Below are positions 54,978-64,000 of a stretch of DNA of 64,000 bases, in pieces. Position numbers and translations under genes: made by a program. The DNA lies in NCBI GenBank assembly GCA_030762935.1, contig CM060900.1:386408132-386472131 (forward strand). Reading direction: 5' to 3'. Each line of letters starts with the position of its first letter. Positions within the stretch are counted from its first letter, which is position 1. The notes below the pieces were generated by a model, which searched no databases, was not told where the DNA came from, and saw only the letters and a list, made by a program, of their open reading frames with translations. This DNA comes from Hymenopus coronatus. Its lineage: Eukaryota; Arthropoda; Insecta; Mantodea; Hymenopodidae.

Positions 54978-56565
54978 ATCGTTTGGTTGCAGAGTAGTCC
55001 GTTTAAAAGTTAATATATGCGTTTATCCGGAGTAAAAAAACAATAACACAATGTTTATCTATATTGTTATTTTAAAAATACGCGTTAAGAGGAAATGGAG
55101 AATTTTACCTAAGAAAGCAAATAGCTTCACAAAAACTGTGTTCTGCTATCACTATTGCAGTGCTCGGGCGAAGTGTTCTCAGTGTATTAGACGAGGTAAT
55201 ATCGACTGTATAAGCAGGCGCATCCCTAAGAGCGAACGGACATCGTTAATGGTCCAATCACTTCTTTAATATTGATAGAGAGAAAACGAAATGTACAACT
55301 CGGGAATTTGTCGCTGATATTGCTTTAGGAAAGGGCTGTTATTTGCGAATATTGCTGATGTCATGTTGCCTTATCGAACAGCAGAAGTAATTTTCATGCC
55401 AGAAGAAACGTGTGGTCTCACTTCATTTTCTGTTTGGATTAACGCCTAGGAAACCTAATTTCAGCAGCTCATCAACTTCCTATCAGTGCAAACGTCCCTC
55501 AAGGCTGAAATTCTTTCCCAAGGACGCTGTACCAGACCTCGAAAGATTATTTCTTCCTCCCTTCCTTTGGGTTTTAGCCTTGTCATATGAGATTGAACCC
55601 GTCGACAAATATTACACCGACTTAGGCCTGTTAAAATGTTTGTCTCTTTTCCTCCTCCGCCCTTGTGTTGTGTCGTATCCTTCTCTTCGCCGCAGGACAC
55701 AGCCCTTCTTTATGTTTTCTCTCTTTCCGGTTGTGGCAAAGGATTTACAAACGGGTTTGTTGGCTCTCGCTTCGAAACTGCGAGAAATTGTGAGGAAATC
55801 GATCTATCGAAGTTTATCGTCTTGGCAATAGAGCAGCAGTTGGTAGCCGCCGCCCTAGTAAAATATTCATCTCTCTAAACAGTTTGTTCCCGACTATGTA
55901 ATCTCGCCGCTGATACTGGGGTAGACCTACTGGTGCTCGCAGTCTTTCGGAAACATTAAAAATGTACTTCGTTGTATTAAGTCCATCCAGATCCCTTCCA
56001 GTCGTACCTATGTTGTATGTATGCGTGATTCGAGGCTCTTTGGCAAAACCTGGACTAGAGTAAACTAAAGGGGGAGGGGTTGTTAACGAGAAAGTAAACA
56101 AACGCCAGAACGGCAGCGGAAGATTTGCTGAAGCTTTAATTCTGTCGATCCCATTCTGGATTATATCATGGAATACGTCTTTTGCTGAATCTTTGGAAAA
56201 TAAGGCCCAGTAAAACAAAATGTGAGCTTCAAAGATATTAATAATAAAGAACGATAGATTTCCGGTACCCAAAGTTGGAATGTGTGGAGTCTGAGCCACC
56301 TATGGTGGTGCGGACCTTTTGGCCAGTATACAGCATCATGAGGAATTTCAGAAGCTATGATAGGTAGCGAATTGAAGGTTACGAAAACCAACAATCCGGC
56401 TGCGGGAAACATGATGCTGTCCACATCACCTACCCTTATGGGCTGGTCTATAGTGATTTACCGTGTGTATTTGAGCTAGGACCGGTAGTCGGGTTGGTCG
56501 GTTCTGGTCTCTCAGAACTATTGTGTCACAGATTACTAGATTATCACTTTCATTAATTTAAAAAG
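54977..56565. other. Unassigned, GC-balanced region with overlapping frames
   Basis: From about 55390 to 56460 the composition is more balanced than elsewhere and both strands are open: + 55412-55831 (139 codons) and minus 56299-55814 (161 codons). Neither translation shows a domain, signal peptide or catalytic motif I recognise, and they overlap head-on, so at most one could be real. I do not call a gene. Confidence 0.35.
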
Positions 56566-56780
56566 ATTACACTGAAGAGGACATGTGGTCAGAATGAACA
56601 CCTATTTCCAGAAAAGCAACTGGAACATATAAATAGACGACACGGAGGAAAACTAGGAAATAGATGGGAAGACGCAGGAAACTACTAATAAAGGGAAGTT
56701 GAAAACTAGGGAAAGGAATAGAGGGGAATGGGGGCAAAGAGCTAAAGAGATCAGGGTTCAATTTGGACTGTAGCACTAAA
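56566..56780 (+). pseudogene. RTE-like LINE, 3'-terminal fragment
   Basis: GHVVRMNTYFQKSNWN (56580-56628) matches the conserved 'W-x-GHVxRM(D)xxRxP' block near the C terminus of RTE-like reverse transcriptase ORFs; the following Gly/Lys/Arg-rich sequence (GKTQETTNKGKLKTR in a frame with stops) fits the variable tail 'GRRRxGRPRxRW'. Two stops are present. Only about 70 codons remain. Confidence 0.5.
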
Positions 56781-57415
56781 CAAGAAGATTAAAAGCCTAA
56801 ACATTGTGGAGCAGCCCAAGTAACTTGGAGCTTACGTATCTACAAAACGCCATAGATCTCACAGGGAAGAGATGAAATGCATGGATTTCAATGACTGAAG
56901 TTGTAAGCAGATATGTTATTCATCCTTCTGCAGCTATAGATCTAAAGTAAGAAGCACCATGACTTAGAATTGTCATTTGAATATGTAAACATGAAACAAA
57001 ATATCGTTTCTTATTAAAAGGGATTGCAACGCACAAACAAGTAGACAAAGTTTCTATAACATTGAGGATTGAAAGCAGAAACTACAGCGGGAAGTAATGT
57101 AGATGCTAGCATTTTGTGGCCTTTATTTTTCTTTTAAAGTGCAGAGTTACCGTAAACACACAAAATGAGAGCAACTACATTTCTTACCCACTAGGGGCTT
57201 GAAATATATTGAAAAAAATATGAGAAATACTCACTTTTCCCACGTTTTAACATAGCACCTCTTTAACTCTTATATTTTTTCTGTCATCTATTTATGTATA
57301 TGATAGTTATATAATATGTATTGCAAATGTATGACATCCAAATACACCCACACTTCTAAATTATAAAAAAAATGGGAAAACGTGTATGTTGATTAGAGTC
57401 CAAGATGATTACTGG
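56781..57415. other. No recognised feature
   Basis: AT-rich spacer between LINE debris and a SINE-like block. Confidence 0.4.
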
Positions 57416-57915
57416 TATGCCGAGCCGAGCCGGGTGGCATTCGGGAGGTCGTGGAATCGGTTCCCTGAGGCCGACCTCTCTGAACCATGGATTTTTTCGG
57501 GGATTTTCTCGGGTCACTGGGTGAATTCTGGGGAGGTTCCTTCATTCATCGTAACTTCCTGCCCCTTCATTTCATCCAACCAGTCTCTTTCAGGATTGTA
57601 AGTGTCGGCAAGGACTGCGGTGGTGGTACCCACTCGTGGAGGTGACTGTGCTTTGGAAACTCGGCTCTCGGCGACGGGATAGCGCGGGGGGGGGTCGATG
57701 GTAGACCCAGGGGAGTTTGGTCAGATCGGAGGCGCAGGCTCTTAGTGCTCCCCGCGTTAAGATGAATTACTTGGAAACTGTTATGGATCCTCCACAGTGG
57801 ATCCCTCCCGCTGTAAACTTCTGGCTGCCTGCTCTAATTGCTTTCATTTTATCCTATCCTCCCGGATCTGATGCACAAAAAGCCAATCAATAGCTGAGGT
57901 GTGCAATCCCCTCCG
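57416..57915 (+). mobile_element. SINE-like GC-rich element
   Basis: Begins GAGCCGAGCCGGGTGGCATT with a plausible pol III head (GGTCGTGGAATCGGTTCCC), continues with GATTTTTTCGGGGATTTTCT, GAATTCTGGGGAGGTTCCTT, a G8 run at 57687-57694 and ends in an ACT-repeat. The sharp GC shift and pol III-like head suggest a retroposon, but there is no second copy in the window and no target duplication was found. Confidence 0.45.
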
Positions 57916-57921
57916 GCACAC

Positions 57922-58002
57922 TACTACTACTACTACTACTGCTACTACTACTACTACTACTGCTACTACTACTACAACAACTACTACTTCTACTACTACT
58001 AA
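57922..58002 (+). repeat. (ACT)n microsatellite
   Basis: About 26 ACT units with a few GCT, ACA and TCT interruptions, at the 3' end of the SINE-like block. Confidence 0.92.
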
Positions 58003-59717
58003 TTACTGAAAAAATATATAAATACACCTAGTAACGTATTAACATTGATAAAATGTATAGGCTTCATAGATGGGTGAGCCATTAGGAAGAAGAATAAATA
58101 AAAACACAAACCTGAGACTTACACGTGTTTATTTCTGTCTAATTTGTAAATAAATTCAAGATGGGTGGAAATGTTAAATTGATATTGATACTGGATGGAA
58201 ACAAAAAGAAGATGCTCAGGAAAGCTCTAAAACTAAGCAGAATTCAGTGTAAATGTAAAATCACTAAATTTCAATATGATATTTCACATTTTCGCTCGAA
58301 AGCTGTGACAGAATAAAAACTTTACAATCCGGTTTCAACACGTAGGCGCACCACGCGCTGAACAAGAGGCTCCGTGACTATTTGAACGGGATATTCGGCA
58401 AAATGGGCGACTTATCTGGCCTCCAAAGTGCTCAGAGTTTTTCTCAGTAATATCGTGTAAGTACAGTGACTCGCGGATATTCATGATCTCAAAATATGGT
58501 AGATCACCTTAGGAGGAGTTACTTTCTGGTAAGGATATTGTCGTGTGCGCATTGCTGGGCATATCGTTGTCTAATCTGAACAAAATGCCTATATTTCTAG
58601 AATATATTTACAATATGGAGAAAAATTAATTGGAATTAGTCTCATACTGTACCGTTTTTGTTTTATGTCCGTCAAAATTAGCATCCTTTTATTTCCGCAT
58701 AAGGTAAGGAAAGTAAACATACTTCGCTTTCTCCTGAAAACTTGAATCTTTCGACTACAATCCTGAGGTGTTAGTTTTGCACATGTATTTCAGAATTTTG
58801 TGTAGTGTACTCAATGTGTAGGTAAATGAATCCTGGGAGTTCAACAAAACCTATAGAATAAGTTTTTATTTATCTAACTCAAAAACGGTTGCGCATTTGT
58901 TTTTACTTTAACCTTCGGAAAGCAGATAGTCAAGACATTTTCATAAATAATCAATACATTGTTATGTACTATGTATATACACATAGAGTCATATGGGACG
59001 GCATTCTTGCCTCACATTTTTCTTTGTGTAATGCAGTTTTTAAGGCTCTGAAGCTTTTAAACATGGATATATAGGCAATGAATTTACGCAGATATTGTTA
59101 CCCCACGTTGGTGAACATTTCATTAGAGCTGTTATAAAATTTGCTATCGTTAAATATAAACAATCAAATTTTTTATCGAAACATTATAAACACCGAAAAC
59201 AAATGGGTAATCGATGCACCATCTACAACGTCTGGACCGGTACTTTGTCCTCTCACTCTGCTGTTACCTTTAGGGCACACTTCACCCCGCTTGACCTTTG
59301 TGATAGATTCCCGCTCGTTATAGATTTTATTCGTGATGTCTATTTCGATATCTCGAAGTCGTGTCAGTGCTAAGCAACAAGTATCATGTTAACTTTCCGG
59401 AATAGAATTGCAGATTTCGTATCCAGAGAGATTAATGTTTTCCTTATGGGATAGGCGTTTGTCTTTCTTCGTTCCTTGGCCATTAAGGTGTATCCAGAGG
59501 AATATTACACGCATCATGGAGTAGCCAACTGTTTGCTCAGCCAAAGTAACCGGACTGTGAATACAAGCCCACTCTTTTGATGCGCCATGGGTAATTCATG
59601 TCTTGATATATTATATAGCTACCTTCCTAACTGTATAGCTAATATTGTTAGACTAGTTAAAAGTCATAATAAAGTATTAAAAAAATGCATATATTGGAAA
59701 TGTATTCAAAATTAAGT
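58003..59717. other. Unassigned; GC-balanced block at 59.1-59.6 kb
   Basis: 58003-59090 is AT-rich with nothing recognised. 59190-59600 is more complex and open on the + strand in two frames (59095-59373 and 59141-59323). It contains long segments that do not look like neutral AT-rich DNA, but I cannot name the source; a fossil transposon is the most likely reading. Confidence 0.35.
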
Positions 59718-59972
59718 TGCCCTCCGTGGTGTAGTGGTTACCATATGTAATCAGGGCCACGGGTTTAAACCCGGCGGAGGGTGATGGATTTTTTCGGGCT
59801 TAAAAATCATTAGCATGGCTTCGTGGATTTGCGGCACGTAAAAGAACCTCAAGCTTGCTGACAAAGAGGTCTGCAAGCATTATTAAGCTGTCTTTCACGC
59901 CCAATATAGAATGGGACGCTGAGAAAAGCAGTAGATAAAAAGCGCCCATAAATAAAGCACTATTTATTTTCT
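59718..59972 (+). mobile_element. SINE group B with TSD
   Basis: TGCCCTCCGTGGTGTAGTGG (A box), CCACGGGTTTAAACCCGGCG (B box), GATGGATTTTTTCGGGCTTA, TTAGCATGGCTTCGTGGATT, CGGCACGTAAAAGAACCTCA, CTTTCACGCCCAATATAGAA and CCATAAATAAAGCACT at the 3' end. The flanks AAAATTAAGT (59708-59717) and AAAATTAGT (59973-59981) look like a target-site duplication with one indel. Confidence 0.9.
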
Positions 59973-60026
59973 AAAATTAGTATCGTTCACTATACCATTT
60001 TTGAAATGTTACTATGTGCAATAGTG

Positions 60027-60698
60027 TACGACGGCCGTCTTTTTTTCAACTTCCGATAGGCTATAAATAAAAGACAAGTTCATAGAAAACAATTATTTTA
60101 TTATTAAAGGTTTTGTACACTTATGGTTACTTTTTAACACAATTACCGAAAAAGATTGTGACATTTATCGTACCTGTGGACAAGCTTTGCAATACCCGCT
60201 TCAAAAAATGTTGCCGCCAATGATTTCAAATATACATTGACGTTGTTTTGAAGATCTTTGTACCTTGCGACGTTTGCGGAGAGTGATTCAAAACAAACGA
60301 AGAGGAATCCTGACTTCAGGAATTGTGTTGATCCATGAAAACGCTCGTCCACACACTGCTGGCACAACCCGTCGGCTCCTTGAACAATTTCAGTGGGACA
60401 TTTTCGATCATCCTCCGTGCAGTTTTGACCTGGAACCCAGCGACTTTCACCTTTACCCTGGACTGAATATGTCGCTAGGAGGGCAGCACTTTCAAGCCAA
60501 CGAAGATCTTCAAAACAACGTCAATGCTCATTTGAAATCATTGGTGGCAGCAGGTGCAATAAATGTCTCAATCTTTTAGGTGATTATGTTGAAAAGTAAC
60601 CATAAATATGCAAAACTTTTAGTAATAAAATAATTGTTTTCTATGAACTTATCTTTTATTTATAGCCTATCGTAGGTTGAAAAAAAAAGGCCCTCCTA
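60027..60698 (+). mobile_element. Rearranged mariner with two outward 3' ends
   Basis: Both ends are the same end of one mariner. 60029-60258 on the minus strand encodes the transposase C terminus (LQNNVNVYLKSLAATFFEAG, LVHRYDKCHNLFR-stop) and its 3' UTR out to TTTTTTTCAACTTCC. 60259-60696 on the + strand encodes RRLRRVIQNKRRGILTSGIV, IHENARPHTAGTTRRLLEQF, DHPPCSFDLEPSDFHLYP and LQNNVNAHLKSL, then the same 3' UTR. E and D in HENARPH and EPSD are separated by 34 residues, as in DD34D mariners; the second catalytic Asp is Glu. A roughly 42-bp deletion removes the FEAGIAKLVHRY part from the right copy. TA flanks both ends (60027-60028, 60697-60698). It makes no functional transposase. Confidence 0.85.
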
Positions 60699-62090
60699 TT
60701 TTCTATTGAAAAACACTTTGCTTATGCTTCACGCACTTAAAGAGTTCCAAATGCTTTTTGTTGCTTAAATAACTGTTTACGTGAATTCATTTCGTGCCTG
60801 ATTTTTAAATCCACCAGAGGGTTAGATAAGTTTAGCAGAAGGCTGCAACTCAAAATCTATGAGGAACAAAGGTTTTAAATGAAATTTTCTGCATTTGAGT
60901 AGCTTATCAGTAATAAATTAGACTCAGAATTACTCATTTGCTGATTTATTTACTGTAGTAAAACATTGCTCCACAAGATGCAACATGTTTTTTAAAATTA
61001 TACTATATAGTTAAACAGTGTCGTAATATGAAACCCGCATCTTCAACTTTATTCAGGATCTTGCTCAGAATATGTTACACGTGACTCTAAAGCAAGGATA
61101 AACAAACAGAGAGGCAAACATTCACCAAAAACAACTATTTTTGCAGTAATTTAGTACTGTGTGCGATTGAATCCGTAATATTGTGTCTATGCACCTTGTA
61201 CTTGCGCGTATTCTGCTTTTGGTGTCTACCGCAATAGGTGCTAGCTTTTTGTCATAAAAATTCAATTGCGCATTTCGGTTTGCGCTGACAGAGATTCCTA
61301 GGATTGAAGTTCTGACATATGGCTGAAAGTTGCCGCAGTACTTTGGGTTTATGTCCTTTGTCTAGACCACAGGTTACCAACCTAATGGGGTCCAAGTTAA
61401 CCACCAGAAAATGAATCGCGGGAGATGCAACTGGGTGTGAGTTTTCAAAGTTGCACATTATATTATGGTTTTTCAGGACATTTTACTGTGATTGCATTGT
61501 GTTTCGTTAATAAGTATACCAAATTTCATGAAACTTGAATGTATGGTTTGTTAGTTATAATTTATACAAACAATTTTATAAAATATTGTATTTATAAAAG
61601 ATATTAGTAAACACATTGCATGATCAAAATATCCCACGCGTCTCATAATTTGAGAAAATTGATTGCAATTTCTGTATTTGGAGTCTTTAAACAAAAAAAA
61701 AACTCGTACGAAAAGATATTTTAAATGCATATGTGAGTAAATGATAAATGTTTTATAATCCACTAAGAAAAATTATAGCATATATTGTAGACTAACAGTA
61801 TTTTTAAAATCATATTTGTTACTAGCATGTATTTTGTTCTGTAGAATGTTTATTGGATACCTCTACACATTCTGGGGGATTTTAATAGAATGTAAACAAA
61901 ACTGAGACGCGTGAAATGTTTTGAAAGTGTTAAAGTATAACTTCGAGAAAAACGCTGTTTCATAAAATAGTATGCTCATAGCAGAATTTTATTTTGATTT
62001 GATATTTAAAGTAACGCTTTGCCATCTTTGGAAAGGATTCACCGAAATCAACGCATTTTTTGATTGTTACTTGTTTTTCAGGGTATAATT
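60699..62090. other. No recognised feature
   Basis: AT-rich; frames at 61458-61252 and 61763-61551 (minus) have no recognisable family. Confidence 0.4.
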
Positions 62091-62099
62091 GCATATCCA

Positions 62100-62728
62100 G
62101 TTCTCGTCACGGTGACAACTCTACACAGAAAGTACTGCAAATTTCACTTAAATATCTTCAAACACGGCTACGAAGTTGCAAGTGGCACACATATTGTGAG
62201 CAAACACGGCACACATCAGGACAAATTCTTCATGACCAAGTTATCCAAAATATGAACTGCCATTCCGGTCGACACACCTGTGGCCTCTGCACTTCGCGAA
62301 CTTTCGTTCGACGTTCAACTAGAGTCATAACGTGGACTTTTTCAATGATTTTCTCGGCAACCACATTTGTGGTCGTGCTGGGCACTCCTTATCAAAAATT
62401 GATGTTCGACAACATTTAAAGTCGTTGAAGATATATCTAAATATTATCTTAGATGTCGAAAGGCCCCATAAAGAGCATAAAATTCGCTTTTATCTCGTCG
62501 TAAATTTTCTCATCTAAAACTAAAATGGGAGTCGCTGAATTATAATGCACTTTTTCCATTTTAGCGCAAACACGTTGAACGATCTAAGATGCCTGCGAAA
62601 TCCACGCTAAGTTATGCATCAGTACGAAATTTGTTTTGGTGACGTGTGACAAACGATAGTACACAATGATAACACTAACTTAGTAACACCAATTTTCAAA
62701 CACCGGTACGCATTGAACCACCCTCGTA
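62100..62728 (-). pseudogene. Mariner transposase, N-terminal half with 5' terminal repeat
   Basis: Minus strand. The element end CGAGGGTGGTTCAATGCG lies next to TA (62727-62728), followed by a 165-bp leader. ATG at 62557-62559 starts MEKVHYNSATPILVLDEKIY, matching the mariner N terminus ('MEKVHYR-VIKFLxLxxKxxxEI'). Further on are TNVVAEKIIEKVHVMTLVER and RTKVREV, then after a frameshift AEATGVSTGMAVHILDNLVM, the second helix-turn-helix, and a PCLLT remnant of the WVPR-LL linker. The catalytic half is missing. The open + frame over the same bases (62060-62419) is antisense to this. It differs from the mariner at 60.0 kb in its terminal sequence. Confidence 0.8.
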
Positions 62729-63474
62729 TAATGACAGCTTAGGAAACCACAGCACCTCACGCTTGGCTTCACCGAAACGTACTCTTGTCACCTCAAGCTC
62801 TATATAAGAGGAAGAAAGCAAACAGCCCAGTGAGATTTTCTCCTAAATATAATTAGAGACTTACATTAAATCTCTACTAAAAGCTAAATTTCTCAATTTA
62901 TTTTCAAAGTCATTTGGTATATAATACAGTAGAGTTTCATCTTTCACCAATGTTCAGCCTTGTTACGCCATCCCTAGCTGCATTACTCTAGCAATCATTT
63001 TATCCCAATTTTTAAAGAAGATTTCTAGTTTGTTTCCAGGTTAAGAAGTAAGATATGGACGGATCTTTATTCGTTTACGTTTCTGCCAGTGTCTAAAAAG
63101 ATATACGAACCGCACAAAGCGGCCAGTGTAGTGAAGATTCAGACCATTTCCTTTGAATGTATCAAATCATCCACAATATATGGAAATGTTTGTAGCACTT
63201 TATGAGAACTTGGTTTTCCACATATAAATAAAAATGAACATATTATTCGTTGCGTTTGATAAATACATTAGCAATGCTACACCATTAGAAAAAATATATA
63301 AATATTAGTAATAAGAACGTATTTTGTTTAAACATTATCATTGATATCTCCTAGTTTTTTAGGAAAGCCACATTTTCTAACTAACGTTCAGAAACTTATA
63401 TTTCATATGAGACAAACACCTAAGTAAATTACACTCATTTATCTTCCCCGATCCACAAAATAGGATTATACTGG
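62729..63474. other. No recognised feature
   Basis: AT-rich flank between a mariner end and R1 debris. Confidence 0.4.
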
Positions 63475-63525
63475 GGTGTAATATGTACAGTAAATCGTGT
63501 GCGTGTAACACGCCAGATTTTTAGA
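63475..63525 (+). repeat. R1 terminus fragment
   Basis: GTGTGCGTGTAACACGCCAG followed by ATTTTT matches the GTGAGTGTAACACATCAGATTTTT terminus of R1 in + orientation; the rest of this copy is absent. Confidence 0.55.
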
Positions 63526-63533
63526 AAAGTGTC

Positions 63534-63594
63534 AGTAGAGAGAGCGAGAGAATGAGAGGGCGGAATGGGGGAGAGAGAGGGAGGATGAGGGTAG
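63534..63594 (+). repeat. Purine-rich (GA) tract
   Basis: About 60 bases almost purely A and G (AGAGAGAGCGAGAGAATGAG and similar). Confidence 0.85.
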
Positions 63595-63861
63595 AACAGT
63601 TTGTTTATCCAAAAATAACCGGATAGGTGGCAAACTATGTACTTATGTTAAACCTTGTTCAAGCATGACATGGGAAATTTAATACATAAACTAATTAAAT
63701 AAATTCCCCGTTCCAAACTACCCCTTAGATAAACAATGATATTCTTTATTTTTAAATTACTTCAAAATATAATTGAGATATTAATGTAAGAATTAGATGC
63801 ATATATATAGAATGTTATGCCAATGGCCTGCAAATACATTAAGTTAATTGGAATTTTACAT

Positions 63862-64000
63862 TCTGTAGCATGTATGTACAATGTACATAGCTAGTAGATA
63901 AACAAGGGATTATAGTTCATCCAAAAGGTCGATACCGAAATTTTACCGAAATAAGGACTCCTGAATCCGAAAAAAAATAGAAATCGGTCCTATGTGTACG
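63862..64000 (+). repeat. R1 dispersed repeat, running off the window
   Basis: GTAGCATGTATGTACAATGT, CATAGCTAGTAGATAAACAA, GGTCGATACCGAAATTTTAC and AGAAATCGGTCCTATGTGTA follow the start of the 53945 copy in order. It continues beyond base 64000. Confidence 0.8.

Noticed and set aside
62060..62419. 119-codon + strand frame after a TTTTTCAG acceptor-like sequence
   Set aside because: It lies antisense to a clear mariner transposase N terminus on the minus strand.

Overview
The window is nuclear DNA of a eukaryote with a large, repeat-rich, AT-rich genome, most likely an arthropod and probably an insect. Supporting signs are GT...AG introns, several tRNA-derived SINE families, a 5S-derived SINE, fossil LINEs (RTE-like and Jockey/CR1-like), mariner, Tigger and GTF2IRD2-type hAT transposons, and many microsatellites. 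The species cannot be named from the sequence. Nothing prokaryotic (operons, CRISPR, phage) is present.

Only two pieces of cellular genes can be supported, both on the + strand. At 3312-3455 an open 47-codon stretch follows a good splice acceptor and ends in a stop; it looks like the terminal coding exon of a gene that starts before the window. At about 29.9-31.6 kb lies the 5' end of a second gene: a GC-rich promoter/leader block with a donor at 30336/30337, a 494-bp intron carrying a (TTA)n array, and exon 2 (30831-31572). Exon 2 holds a long leader with an upstream ORF and then a start codon, a signal peptide and a phase-1 donor. This gene would make a secreted or membrane protein; its identity is not visible. 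If the exons are real, part or all of the remaining 32 kb could be intron 2.

The rest is mobile DNA and its decay products. The most abundant family, here called R1, has eleven recognisable copies of up to about 0.9 kb at both ends and through the middle of the window. It has short inverted ends (CTTTCTCTAGC), two internal hairpins and no coding capacity. tRNA-headed SINEs form at least four groups, here called A, B, C and a palindromic group; several have clear target-site duplications. Fossil coding elements are RTE-like LINE pieces at 5.3-5.9, 7.7-9.3, 16.7-18.0 and 56.6 kb, zinc-knuckle LINE tails at 18.8 and 24.5 kb, a Jockey/CR1-like LINE at 23.8-24.5 kb, transposase pieces of the Tc1/mariner superfamily at 7.0-7.4, 60.0-60.7 and 62.1-62.7 kb, and a nearly complete but broken hAT at 41.7-43.9 kb.

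No new protein-coding system was found. The most unusual items are non-coding: a SINE whose tRNA-like core sits in the loop of a 60-70 bp inverted repeat, a SINE made of a full 5S rRNA joined to a tRNA-like unit, a mariner remnant with two copies of its own 3' end facing outward, a 200-bp foldback element at 13.1 kb, and the R1 family.
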